NCBI GenBank assembly: GCA_947258805.1
Contig: CAMYJV010000120.1
Location: forward strand, 1-11,606
DNA length: 11,606 nucleotides
Reading direction: 5' to 3'
Source of the DNA: an uncultured Gammaproteobacteria bacterium
GTDB lineage: Bacteria > Pseudomonadota > Gammaproteobacteria > GCA-2729495
A model generated the notes under the pieces. It did not search any database, had not been told where the DNA came from, and saw only the letters and a program-made list of their open reading frames with translations. Made by a program: the position numbers and the translations under genes. Each line of letters starts with the position of its first letter. The stretch's first letter is position 1. This document shows positions 1-7,518 of the stretch, piece after piece.

Positions 1-39
1 GACGAAGAGCGTCTGCCAACGGGGTCCGACAGCCCTTGA
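1..39 (+). CDS. clpX: Probable C-terminal end of ClpX (partial)
   Basis: The first 39 bases read in frame 1 as DEERLPTGSDSP followed by TGA. Only 12 residues are visible, so the sequence alone cannot identify the protein. The call rests on context: in Gammaproteobacteria clpX, the ATPase subunit of the ClpXP protease, usually lies just upstream of lon. ClpX proteins also tend to end in a short, polar, poorly conserved tail like this one. The TGA overlaps the -35 element proposed for the lon promoter. It could equally be a chance open frame; the upstream sequence would decide. Confidence 0.4.
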   Translation, partial: DEERLPTGSDSP

Positions 40-63
40 TTCCCCTGGCTTTCACCCCCATAA
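35..63 (+). promoter_or_regulatory. Sigma-32-like heat-shock promoter of lon
   Basis: CTTGATT (35-41) and CCCCATAA (56-63) are separated by 14 bp. The sigma-32 (RpoH) consensus is approximately CTTGAAA, 13-15 bp, CCCCATnT, so both elements and the spacing fit well. lon is a classic RpoH-regulated gene in Escherichia coli. Transcription would start near position 70, giving a leader of about 85 nt before the lon ATG. I found no comparably good sigma-70 promoter in the gap. Confidence 0.7.
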
Positions 64-156
64 CCATGCAGCGGTGGCTGGATGGATGCATTTCACTGCA
101 TTCTGCAAATCTCCTTGCCGCGCTTTGGCGAATAACCCCCAGAGGTGTAACACGCG

Positions 157-2571
157 ATGTCTGAACAGCAACCGGAAGTGCGCGAGGGTGTGCCGATTCT
201 CCCTCTGAGGGATGTGGTGGTATACCCGCACATGGTGATACCGCTTTTCGTCGGGCGTGAGAAGTCCATTCTCGCGCTGGACGCCGCCATGGCCGCCGGT
301 AAGCAGATTTTGCTCGTCGCCCAGAAACAGGCCGACGTAGACGAGCCGTCGCTTGAGGATATTTACCGCATCGGCACGCTGGCCACCATTCTGCAGTTGC
401 TGAAGTTGCCGGACGGGACGGTCAAGGTCCTGGTCGAAGGTGGCTCACGCGCCGACCTCATCGACACGCATTCAGATGAATTCTTCACCGGCGACATCAC
501 CACGCTGGCCGATGCGGGGGAATTCGAAGAGCGTGAACTGGATGTGTTGAAGCGTTCAGTGGTGTCGCAGTTTGAGAATTACATCAAGCTGAACAAGAAA
601 GTGCCGCCGGAGATCCTGACATCGCTCTCGGGCCTCGATCACCCGGGGCGACTGGCCGATACTGTGGCCGCGCACATGGCGCTGAAACTCGAGGAGAAAC
701 AGAAGGTTCTCGAGATTGCGGATGTGCGCGCCCGGCTCGAGCATGTGATGGGCCTGATCGATGGCGAAATCGACATGCTGCAGATCGAAAAGCGCATTCG
801 CGGGCGCGTGAAGCAGCAGATGGAAAAGAGCCAGCGCGAGTACTACCTCAATGAGCAGATGAAGGCCATTCAGAAAGAGCTGGGCGAAATGGACGATGCG
901 CCCAATGAGGTTGCCGATCTCGAGCAAAAAATCGCCGATGCCGGAATGCCTGACGAAGCCCGCGAGAAAGCGGAGTCGGAGCTCAACAAGCTCAAGATGA
1001 TGTCACCGATGTCCGCTGAGGCCACAGTGGTTCGTAATTACATTGACTGGCTGTTGCGGGTGCCGTGGAAGAAGCGAACCAAGATCAACAATGACCTGGA
1101 GCGCGCCGAGCGCGTGCTTGAGGAAGACCATTACGGTCTCGAGAAGGTTAAGGAGCGGATTCTTGAATATCTCGCTGTGCAGCAGCGTGTGAAGAAGCTC
1201 AAGGGACCGATCCTGTGCCTGGTAGGGCCTCCCGGTGTCGGTAAGACCTCCCTGGGTCAGAGTCTTGCCCGGGCCACCAACCGCAAGTTCGTGCGCATGT
1301 CGTTGGGCGGCGTGCGTGACGAGGCGGAAATCCGCGGCCATCGGCGGACCTACATTGGCTCCATGCCGGGCAAGATCCTGCAAAACATGTCGAAGACCAG
1401 CGTGCGTAACCCTTTGTTACTGCTGGATGAAGTCGACAAGATGTCCATGGACTTCCGCGGCGATCCGTCGTCTGCGCTGCTCGAGGTGCTGGATCCAGAG
1501 CAAAATTCGGCTTTCAACGACCACTACCTGGAAGTGGACTTTGACCTGTCGGACGTCATGTTTGTCTGCACTGCGAATAGTCTGAATATTCCGCCGCCTT
1601 TGCTTGACCGAATGGAAGTGATCCGCATTCCGGGCTATACGGAAGACGAGAAGGTCAACATTGCGAAGAAGTACCTTATTCCCAAGCAGCTGAAGGCTAA
1701 CGGCCTGAAGCCCGAAGAGATCGCCATTGCCGATCCCGCGGTGCGTGACATCGTTCGTTACTACACGCGCGAATCCGGTGTTCGTAATCTCGAGCGTGAG
1801 ATTGCGAAGATCTGTCGCAAGGTGGTGAAGAAACTCCTGCTAAAGCCTTCGGAAAAGCAGGTTCATATCGTATCGCGCAGCCTCGACAAGTATCTTGGCG
1901 TGCGGCGTTTTCGCTATGGCCGTGCCGAGGAGAACGACCAGGTCGGTCAGGTCACGGGGCTCGCCTGGACCGAGGTCGGGGGCGAGTTGCTGACCATCGA
2001 AGCTGCCGTAGTGCCCGGCAAGGGCAAGCTCATCCATACAGGGCAGCTTGGCGACGTGATGCAGGAATCGATCCAGGCAGCCACCACGGTGGTAAGGAGC
2101 CGAGCACAGGTTCTTGGAATACAAGAAGATTTTCACCAGACCTTTGATCTTCACGTCCACGTGCCAGAGGGCGCGACGCCGAAGGACGGGCCCAGCGCGG
2201 GCGTCGGGATGTGCACGGCCCTGGTATCAGCGCTTGCCGATATTCCGGTGCGGTCCGACGTGGCCATGACCGGTGAGATTACGCTCCGGGGCGAAGTGTT
2301 GCCCATTGGCGGACTCAAGGAGAAGTTGCTGGCAGCCCATCGGGGGGGTATAGCGACGGTGCTGATTCCCCACGAGAACGAGAAGGATCTCGCCGAAATT
2401 CCGAAAAACATCAAGGACAAGTTGCACATTGTTCCGGTGCGATGGATAGACGAGGTTCTGGAGTTGGCTTTGCAACACATGCCTGTCCCGGATGCGGCTG
2501 GCGCGAAGGCGTCGGAAGACAAGGCGGCAAAAGAGCCAGCCAAAGGCGGCAAGGTAGTTCGCGCGCACTGA
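157..2571 (+). CDS. lon: ATP-dependent protease Lon
   Basis: Lon is a cytoplasmic homo-hexameric AAA+ serine protease that unfolds and degrades misfolded proteins and short-lived regulators. This 804-residue protein has the complete LonA layout: an N-terminal substrate-binding domain (about 11-205), a coiled-coil-rich middle (about 205-300), an AAA+ module (about 350-590) and a C-terminal protease domain. Walker A is GPPGVGKTS at 357-365 with Lys363, and Walker B is LLLDEVDK with Asp424-Glu425. The catalytic dyad is Ser680 (in DGPSAG) and Lys723 (in GGLKEK), one residue later than E. coli Ser679/Lys722. After about residue 780 there is an Ala/Lys-rich tail, making it about 20 residues longer than the E. 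coli enzyme. The ATG is supported by AGAGGTG at 141-147. It lies upstream of hupB, as in most Gammaproteobacteria, and a sigma-32-type promoter precedes it. No lesion is visible. Confidence 0.98.
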   Translation: MSEQQPEVREGVPILPLRDVVVYPHMVIPLFVGREKSILALDAAMAAGKQILLVAQKQADVDEPSLEDIYRIGTLATILQLLKLPDGTVKVLVEGGSRADLIDTHSDEFFTGDITTLADAGEFEERELDVLKRSVVSQFENYIKLNKKVPPEILTSLSGLDHPGRLADTVAAHMALKLEEKQKVLEIADVRARLEHVMGLIDGEIDMLQIEKRIRGRVKQQMEKSQREYYLNEQMKAIQKELGEMDDAPNEVADLEQKIADAGMPDEAREKAESELNKLKMMSPMSAEATVVRNYIDWLLRVPWKKRTKINNDLERAERVLEEDHYGLEKVKERILEYLAVQQRVKKLKGPILCLVGPPGVGKTSLGQSLARATNRKFVRMSLGGVRDEAEIRGHRRTYIGSMPGKILQNMSKTSVRNPLLLLDEVDKMSMDFRGDPSSALLEVLDPEQNSAFNDHYLEVDFDLSDVMFVCTANSLNIPPPLLDRMEVIRIPGYTEDEKVNIAKKYLIPKQLKANGLKPEEIAIADPAVRDIVRYYTRESGVRNLEREIAKICRKVVKKLLLKPSEKQVHIVSRSLDKYLGVRRFRYGRAEENDQVGQVTGLAWTEVGGELLTIEAAVVPGKGKLIHTGQLGDVMQESIQAATTVVRSRAQVLGIQEDFHQTFDLHVHVPEGATPKDGPSAGVGMCTALVSALADIPVRSDVAMTGEITLRGEVLPIGGLKEKLLAAHRGGIATVLIPHENEKDLAEIPKNIKDKLHIVPVRWIDEVLELALQHMPVPDAAGAKASEDKAAKEPAKGGKVVRAH

Positions 2572-2590
2572 GTCCCGGCGCACGGCTTTA

Positions 2591-2619
2591 TTGACAGTAC
2601 CTAGGCCCGCTTGTATAAC
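2591..2619 (+). promoter_or_regulatory. Near-consensus sigma-70 promoter of hupB
   Basis: TTGACA (2591-2596, perfect -35) and TATAAC (2614-2619, 5/6 match to TATAAT) are separated by the optimal 17 bp. It lies 20 bp after the lon stop codon and predicts a start site near 2626. This leaves a leader of about 175-180 nt before the hupB ATG. Strong, separate transcription suits HU, one of the most abundant nucleoid proteins. No convincing intrinsic terminator separates lon from this promoter. Confidence 0.8.
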
Positions 2620-2707
2620 GGGCGGCGTATTCGTTGTTTCGCTTTTCTGGCACTGCTCACGAGATGTCTCAAACCGTCACGGCTTTCGGGTCACGGGCGG
2701 TCGGTGC

Positions 2708-2803
2708 ATGAACATCGTTTACGCAATCGGGGACGTCGCGTTTCACCACACCGTGGGGTGCAGGTGGCGTGGGGTAAGCAACTTTCTAACGAAGGTAGAT
2801 TAA
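2708..2803 (+). CDS. Possible 31-residue leader ORF before hupB
   Basis: An ATG at 2708 opens a 31-codon frame ([16 protein letters not shown]...) in the hupB leader. Its TAA stop (2801-2803) shares one base with the hupB ATG (2803-2805), making TAATG, the kind of stop-start overlap seen in translational coupling. The upstream sequence (GGGCGGTCGGTGC) is G-rich but has no clean Shine-Dalgarno match. I recognise no family, and short ORFs arise easily by chance. It is listed because of its position inside a long leader of a highly expressed gene. Confidence 0.2.
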   Translation: MNIVYAIGDVAFHHTVGCRWRGVSNFLTKVD

Positions 2804-3075
2804 TGAACAAGGGTGATCTGATTGATGTTGTCGCCGACAAGGCGGGTCTTTCCAAGGCGGATGCGACTCGCGCTATCGACGAAGTCGTAAAGGCCGTTAC
2901 GAAGGCGCTGAAGAAGGGCGACCAGGTGTCGCTGGTTGGTTTCGGCACCTTTTCCGTGAAGAAGCGTGCTGCGCGCCAGGGGCGTAACCCGCGTACGGGT
3001 GAAACCATCCAGATTAAGGCCAGCAAAGTGCCTGGCTTCAAGGCTGGCAAGGCCTTGAAGGATGCCGTAAACTAG
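2803..3075 (+). CDS. hupB: DNA-binding protein HU-beta
   Basis: HU is a small histone-like protein that binds DNA without sequence specificity as a dimer, bends it and organises the nucleoid; it assists replication, recombination and repair. The 90-residue product is the exact family length. It starts [20 protein letters not shown], the N-terminal helical dimerisation part. GFGTFSV at about 46-52 and the beta-arm sequence RNPRTGETI near residues 61-69, with the intercalating Pro in RNP, are diagnostic of HU/IHF proteins; the ending [16 protein letters not shown] is typical of HU. The frame is open further upstream, but the ATG at 2803 is chosen because it gives the canonical N-terminus and has GAAGGT at 2791-2796 as ribosome binding site. 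The gene follows lon as in E. coli and Pseudomonas and is probably driven by its own sigma-70 promoter. Confidence 0.97.
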   Translation: MNKGDLIDVVADKAGLSKADATRAIDEVVKAVTKALKKGDQVSLVGFGTFSVKKRAARQGRNPRTGETIQIKASKVPGFKAGKALKDAVN

Positions 3076-3087
3076 CGCGCCTCTTGG

Positions 3088-3104
3088 CACCGCGGTTCGC
3101 GGTG
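3088..3104 (+). other. Perfect GC-rich hairpin after hupB
   Basis: CACCGCG (3088-3094) pairs perfectly with CGCGGTG (3098-3104) around a GTT loop, 13 bases after the hupB stop. No T-run follows, so it is not an intrinsic terminator alone. It may protect the hupB mRNA 3' end or act together with the larger hairpin 20 bases further on. Confidence 0.45.
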
Positions 3105-3116
3105 TTGCGTGGGTAA

Positions 3117-3157
3117 AGAAAGACCGGCCGTGAAGCCTTGGCTTCTCGGCCGTTCTT
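3117..3157 (+). terminator. Probable rho-independent terminator after hupB
   Basis: CGGCCG (3125-3130), a T, then GAAGCC (3132-3137) pair with GGCTTC (3140-3145), a T, then CGGCCG (3147-3152). The stem is 12 bp with one T-T mismatch, followed by TTCTT. A-rich bases upstream (AAGA, 3120-3123) can pair with part of the downstream TTCTT, so it may work in both directions. The T-tract is short and interrupted, so termination is likely partial and read-through into the tRNAs is plausible. Confidence 0.6.
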
Positions 3158-3183
3158 CCGGTTCCCGGCATGGCAACCCCTGC

Positions 3184-3259
3184 GGGTGCTTAGCTCAGCT
3201 GGAAGAGCGTCGCCCTTACAAGGCGAAGGTCGGGGGTTCGATCCCCTCAGCACCCACCA
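3184..3259 (+). tRNA. tRNA-Val (anticodon UAC)
   Basis: The cloverleaf can be drawn by eye. The acceptor stem GGGTGCT (3184-3190) pairs with AGCACCC (3249-3255), followed by discriminator A and an encoded CCA (3257-3259). The D arm has GCTC...GAGC. The anticodon stem TCGCC/GGCGA encloses the loop CTTACAA with anticodon TAC, reading GUA and related valine codons. The T arm carries TTCGATC. It closely resembles E. coli tRNA-Val(UAC). I see no obvious promoter between the hupB terminator and this gene, so it may be made by processing of hupB read-through transcripts. Confidence 0.97.
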
Positions 3260-3269
3260 GGTTCACTGC

Positions 3270-3346
3270 GGAGTGGTAGTTCAGCTGGTTAGAATACCGG
3301 CCTGTCACGCCGGGGGTCGCGGGTTCGAGTCCCGTCCACTCCGCCA
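3270..3346 (+). tRNA. tRNA-Asp (anticodon GUC)
   Basis: The acceptor stem GGAGTGG (3270-3276) pairs with CCACTCC (3336-3342), followed by discriminator G and an encoded CCA (3344-3346). The anticodon stem CCGGC/GCCGG holds the loop CTGTCAC with anticodon GTC, specific for aspartate GAU/GAC codons. The discriminator G is the expected identity element for tRNA-Asp, and the T loop is TTCGAGT. It sits 10 nt after tRNA-Val and is presumably on the same precursor. A strong terminator follows. Confidence 0.97.
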
Positions 3347-3357
3347 CTACTTCGAGG

Positions 3358-3387
3358 ATGGCGCCGTTGAACGGCGCCATTTTTTTT
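3358..3387 (+). terminator. Strong rho-independent terminator after the tRNAs
   Basis: ATGGCGCCG (3358-3366) and CGGCGCCAT (3372-3380) form a perfect 9-bp stem around TTGAA, followed by an unbroken run of Ts to 3387. This ends the hupB/tRNA unit and isolates ppiD transcription. Confidence 0.93.
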
Positions 3388-3400
3388 GCCAGCGCGGCGC

Positions 3401-3406
3401 TACAAT
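3401..3406 (+). promoter_or_regulatory. Possible -10 element of the ppiD promoter
   Basis: TACAAT lies just after the terminator and 62 bp before the ppiD ATG, a sensible place for the ppiD promoter because the upstream unit is terminated. No good -35 is present at 16-18 bp; the sequence there is the T-run of the terminator. The call rests on the -10 match and location only. Confidence 0.35.
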
Positions 3407-3468
3407 ACGCGCCCGACAAATCGGCATGGGCCGGCGTGCAGACCGCCGCCCCACCTAGTGGAGATTCT

Positions 3469-5405
3469 ATGCTTCAGACCATTCGTGACCGGCTGACCGG
3501 CTGGGTGGCCGTCGTATTCCTCGGGCTGATCGGCCTGACGCTGGTGGTGTCTTTTGGCAACATGACGACGGACGTTGCTTCGGCCAATGTTGCGGCCACC
3601 GTGAATGGCGAGGACATTCCAATGTTCCGCTTCCGTGACGTTTACCAGGACCAGCTCGTTCCGTTTACCAGGACCAGCTCGTTCAGCAGCAGGAAGCCTT
3701 TCAGGGCGAATTGCCCGAATTTCTGCAGCAGCAGTTGCAACGCAACGTGCTGGAGGGCCTGATTCGCAACCGGGTGATGGCGCAATACGCCGGTGAAACG
3801 GGCTACCGGGCGGACGATCAGCGGGTGGCCGCGTACATTCGCAGTCTGGAGGCATTCCAGATTGACGGAGAATTTTCGCAGCAGAGTTATATCGCCCTGC
3901 TGTCCAGTGAAGGAATCGCGCCAGAGGAGTTCGAGCGCCAGCAACGCCTGGCGCTGCAGCTCGGTGAGCTGCAGGGTGGTGTCGTTTCCAGTGACTTCTA
4001 CACGCCGGCCGAATATCGGCGGTTCATCGAACTGGACCAGGAACGGCGTGATGCGGTCTTCGTACGCTTCGATCCCGTGGCATTGCTGGCCGGTATCGAG
4101 GTGGATGACGGCGAGATCCAGGCTTTTTACGACGCGAATGCCGCCCGTTTCCAGACTGAAGAAAGTGTGGCCCTCGACTATGTGGAAATTCGGCTGGCGG
4201 ACATCGCCAGCACGGTGGCGGTGGACGAAGCGGCCGTGCGCGCATTCTACGAGGCCAGCCTGGATCGCTTTCAGACGGCCGAGGAGCGGCGCTCCCGGCA
4301 CATCCTGATTGCGGTTGACGGTGACCGGGACGAGGAGTCCGCAGCGCAGTTGGCCGCAGAACTGGCCGATCGGTTGCAGGCTGGCGAGGACTTTGCGGCC
4401 CTGGCCGGCGAATACTCCGACGACCCGGGTTCGGCCAGCGATGGCGGTGAGCTGGGCTGGGCGGGACGGGGCGTCTATGTGCCGGAGTTCGAGGAAACGC
4501 TGTTTGGGCTGGAAGTGGCCCAGGTGTCTGCTCCCGTGCGCACGCAGTTCGGGTTCCACCTGATTGAGCTGGAGGAGTTGCGCAGCGGTTCACAGCAACC
4601 CTTCGAAGATGTCGAGGCGCAGCTGCGCGAGGAACTGCAGCGGGCAGAGGCGGAGGACGGCTACTATGAACTTGCCGAACGGCTGGACGACCTGGCCCTG
4701 GAGAACCCCGGCAGCCTGGAGCCCGCGGCCCAGGGTGCGGGCTTGCCCCTGCAACGAGCCGAGCGCGTAACACGTTCAGGCGGTGCGCCTTTCGGCTTCA
4801 ACCAGGACCTGGTTGATGCGGCCTTTGATGAAGCCGTATTGACCGATGGTGAGAATAGCCCGTTGATCGAGCTCGAGGAGGGGCGTGCAGTGGTCATTCG
4901 CGTTGCCGAGTACCGCGTGCCCGAGTTGCGGTCTCTGGATGCCGTGCGCGGGGAAATTGAGCAGGAGCTGCGCTTGCAGGCCGCCGGACGCGCGGCCCGG
5001 CAGCAGGGGGAAACGTTGCTGGCGCGTGTGCAAGCAGGGGAGAACCTCGAGGTCGTGGCAGGTGAGCTAGGCGTCGAGCCCCTTGCACCGGGCCCGGTGC
5101 AGAGGCGCTCTGATGCGGTGGCCGCCGACGTCCTGGCGGAAATATTCCGTACCGTGCCGGCAGCTGCCGGCGAGCCCACGCTGGGCGGGATTGCCGGCGG
5201 TGATGGCGCCTACACCGTATTCCGCATCGACGAGGTGCTGCCCGGACGACCGGAAGATATCCCCCGGGCGCAGCGCGATCAGGCCAAAGCGGCGCTGGCG
5301 CAGCAGACGGGAAATTCAGCCCTGGGTGCTTTGATCCTGGATTTGCGCGCCGAGGCCGAAGTCGCCGTGTCGCCTGATGCGATCACCGAGGAGGGCAACC
5401 TCTGA
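3469..5405 (+). pseudogene. ppiD: PpiD periplasmic folding chaperone, frame broken by a 23-bp tandem duplication
   Basis: PpiD is an inner-membrane-anchored periplasmic chaperone with a parvulin-type domain that helps newly exported proteins fold near the Sec translocon. Translation from ATG 3469 gives a correct N-terminus with a membrane anchor at about residues 12-29 (WVAVVFLGLIGLTLVVSF), then VNGEDIPMFRFRDVYQDQLV. After codon 64 an exact 23-bp tandem duplication (3639-3684) shifts the frame, and it ends at TGA 3760-3762 as a 97-residue product. The rest of PpiD continues in a second frame to TAG-free stop TGA at 5403-5405. Removing one copy restores a single 637-codon frame reading ...DQLVQQQEAFQGELPEFLQQQL, close in length to E. 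coli PpiD (623). The parvulin domain is intact at repaired residues about 264-360 (RSRHILI to FGFHLIELEEL). A TTG restart at 3711 would give 564 residues without a membrane anchor. It may be a real mutation or an assembly error. Confidence 0.93.
3639..3684 (+). repeat. Exact 23-bp tandem duplication inside ppiD
   Basis: Positions 3639-3661 and 3662-3684 are identical, each starting CGTTTACCAGGACC and ending AGCTCGTTC. The unit length is not a multiple of three, so the second copy alone causes the ppiD frameshift. The absence of any divergence between copies points to a very recent event or to an artefact. Confidence 0.98.
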
Positions 5406-5433
5406 GCATTTGCCGCCACCCCTGCAGGCCGGC

Positions 5434-6711
5434 ATGCCGCGCCTGAAACTCCACTGGCAGATTTTGATCGCCATCGTGCTGGCGGGCCTGGCCGGGCGGC
5501 TGGCGGGCGAGAGCGCAACGCTGTTCGACGTTCCGCTGATTGCGGTGTTCGGGTTCTTTGGCACGCTGTTTATCAACGGGCTGAAGATGCTAATCGTGCC
5601 GCTGATCACGTCGTCGATTATTGTCGGTGTGGCCGGGATTGGCTCGTCCGGCAATCTTGGCAAGCTGGGTGGCAAGACGCTGCTCTTCTACGCAATGACC
5701 ACCCTGGCCGCAATTTTGGTGGGACTACTGCTCGTCAATTCCGTGCGGCCTGGCTTCGTTGACGGGCAGCCGGCCGGCGAATTGCTGGCGCTGGACAGCG
5801 ACAGCTCCGGCCTGCAGGAACGGATCGCCGGCCGGGGCGCAGGCGATGTCGTTGAGATCTTCCTGCGCATGGTGCCGCCGAACATCATCAATGCGGCTGC
5901 CAAGGGCGAGATGCTTGGCATCATTTTTTTCTGCCTGCTGTTCGGTTATTTCATGACGCGGCTGGACCACGGCCTCGCAGAGCCTCTGTACCGTTTCTGG
6001 ACGGCGGTATTCCAGGTCATGATGCGCATGACCGAGTGGGTCATGATGTTCGCGCCTGTGGGCGTGTTCGGCCTGGTCGCGAAAGTGGTGGCGCAAACGG
6101 GCTTCGACGCCGCGGCGCCGCTGATTAGTTTCGCCCTGGTGGTGGCCGGGGCCCTTGCGGTGCACACGCTGGTGACCCTGCCAGTGTTGCTGCAGCTAAT
6201 CGCCCGGGTGTCGCCGGTGGCTATGATCAGGGCCATGGCGCCTGCGATGCTGACTGCTTTTTCTACGGCGTCGTCGTCGGCCACGCTGCCGATTACCATG
6301 GAGTGCGTCGAGCGCAACGCCGGCGTTTCCAATCGAATCAGCAGTTTCGTTCTGCCGCTGGGCGCCACGGTTAACATGAACGGAACCGCGCTTTACGAAT
6401 GCGTGGCCGCCATGTTCCTGGCGCAGGCCTACGGGCTGGAGTTGGGTTTCGGGACCCAGTTTTCCATCGTTGCGATCGCGCTGATTACCTCCATCGGTGT
6501 TGCCGGCATCCCTTCCGCATCGCTGGTTGCCATTGCCATCATCCTGGCGGCCGTGGGCCTGCCCGTCGAGGCCATCGGCGTGCTGTTCGTTTTTGACCGG
6601 GTGCTGGATATGCTGCGCACCAGTGTCAACGTCTTCGGCGACGCCTGTTGCGCTGTGATCGTCGCCCGTCTCGAGGGCGAGGAAAAACTGTTGGTCCCGG
6701 CGGCGGCCTGA
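5434..6711 (+). CDS. Na+-coupled acidic amino acid symporter, DAACS/SLC1 family
   Basis: This is an inner-membrane symporter of the GltPh/EAAT fold that imports acidic amino acids or dicarboxylates with Na+ (or H+). From ATG 5434 it has 425 residues, typical of the family, and many hydrophobic segments. Diagnostic motifs are the serine-rich hairpin SSSATLP (Ser280-Ser282), LPLGATVNMNGTALYE (NMNGT at 314-318) and the last helix DRVLDMLRTSVNVFGD. That helix keeps Asp392, Arg395, Thr396, Asn399 and Asp403, equivalents of GltPh D394, R397, T398, N401 and D405. The Arg predicts an acidic substrate. Asn316 replaces the Asp of the usual NMDGT. The start is uncertain: ATG 5377 overlaps the ppiD end and adds 19 atypical residues, and TTG 5410 lies 14 nt after GAGGAGGG (5388-5395). 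No promoter separates it from ppiD, so co-transcription is likely. Confidence 0.92.
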   Translation: MPRLKLHWQILIAIVLAGLAGRLAGESATLFDVPLIAVFGFFGTLFINGLKMLIVPLITSSIIVGVAGIGSSGNLGKLGGKTLLFYAMTTLAAILVGLLLVNSVRPGFVDGQPAGELLALDSDSSGLQERIAGRGAGDVVEIFLRMVPPNIINAAAKGEMLGIIFFCLLFGYFMTRLDHGLAEPLYRFWTAVFQVMMRMTEWVMMFAPVGVFGLVAKVVAQTGFDAAAPLISFALVVAGALAVHTLVTLPVLLQLIARVSPVAMIRAMAPAMLTAFSTASSSATLPITMECVERNAGVSNRISSFVLPLGATVNMNGTALYECVAAMFLAQAYGLELGFGTQFSIVAIALITSIGVAGIPSASLVAIAIILAAVGLPVEAIGVLFVFDRVLDMLRTSVNVFGDACCAVIVARLEGEEKLLVPAAA

Positions 6712-6712
6712 A

Positions 6713-7501
6713 TCAGGACTGTTCGGGGAACGCCATGCCCATGATGTGGAAACCGCAATCCACGTAAAGGATCTCCCCCGTGATGCTCGCCGCCAGATCG
6801 GAGCAGAGGAACGCCGCTGCATTGCCGACGTCTTGAATGTTGGCATTGCGCTTCAACGCCGAACCTTCGGCGGCGTAGTTCAGCATGTAGCGAAAGTTGC
6901 TGATACCGGCCGACGCCAGGGTCTTGAGCGGGCCGGCAGACACGCCGTTGACCCGGATGCCGTCACGACCAAGATCAGCCGCCATGAAGCGCACGTTGGC
7001 CTCAAGGCTCGCTTTGGCCGGGCCCATGACATTGTAGTTCGGAATGGCCCGTATCGCGCCGAGGTAACTCAGGGTCAGGAGCGACGCACCCTCGTTCAAC
7101 AGGGGGCGTGCCGCCTTGGCCAGTGCCGGGAAGCTGTAGCTGCTGATGTCGTGGGCGATGCGGGACCCTTCGCGCGTGACGCAGTCGATGTAGCGCCCTT
7201 CCAGCTGCTCCCGGGGCGCGAAGCCCACCGAATGCACCAGGATATCGAGGCGGTCCCAGGTCTGTGACAATTGGGCAAAGGCGGCCTCGATTTCCGCATC
7301 GTCGGCGACGTCCATCTGCAGGCACGTCGAAGCGTTGAGGTCGGCGCCCATCTTCTCGACACGCTCCTGCAGTTTCTCCCCCTGGTAACTCAGGGCGAGT
7401 TCTGCGCCTTCACGATGCATGGCCTGCGCAACGCCCCACGCAATGGAACGATTGCTCGCAAGCCCGACCACGAGGGCCCTTTTCCCCGCAAGAAAACCCA
7501 T
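6713..7501 (-). CDS. fabI: Enoyl-[acyl-carrier-protein] reductase (NADH) FabI
   Basis: FabI catalyses the last step of each fatty-acid elongation cycle, reducing trans-2-enoyl-ACP with NADH in the cytoplasm; it is the target of triclosan and isoniazid-type inhibitors. The 262 residues equal the E. coli length and align without obvious gaps. The N-terminus [23 protein letters not shown] contains the atypical SDR nucleotide-binding motif. The catalytic Tyr146, Tyr156 and Lys163 are all present in the [18 protein letters not shown] segment. Gly93, a known triclosan-resistance position in E. coli, is unchanged. It ends with [20 protein letters not shown] lies 5 nt before the ATG. The gene runs opposite to its neighbours: its stop is 1 nt from the symporter stop, and its promoter region is shared with the divergent methyltransferase operon. 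Confidence 0.97.
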   Translation of the reverse strand: MGFLAGKRALVVGLASNRSIAWGVAQAMHREGAELALSYQGEKLQERVEKMGADLNASTCLQMDVADDAEIEAAFAQLSQTWDRLDILVHSVGFAPREQLEGRYIDCVTREGSRIAHDISSYSFPALAKAARPLLNEGASLLTLSYLGAIRAIPNYNVMGPAKASLEANVRFMAADLGRDGIRVNGVSAGPLKTLASAGISNFRYMLNYAAEGSALKRNANIQDVGNAAAFLCSDLAASITGEILYVDCGFHIMGMAFPEQS

Positions 7502-7518
7502 ATCGACTCCGGCAGTCT

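Noticed and set aside
2611..2802. N-terminal extension of HU by 64 residues
   Set aside because: The extension starts from a non-ATG codon inside the promoter -10 region. The ATG at 2803 has a ribosome binding site and gives the exact HU length.
3639..3711. Programmed ribosomal frameshifting in ppiD
   Set aside because: The shift is fully explained by the exact 23-bp duplication. I see no slippery heptamer with a downstream structure, and a +1 or -1 slip would keep duplicated residues in the product.
3642..4559. A 305-codon open frame on the minus strand inside ppiD
   Set aside because: It is antisense to a clearly conserved PpiD frame, resembles no family, and is the expected by-product of GC-rich codon usage. 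It also crosses the 23-bp duplication.
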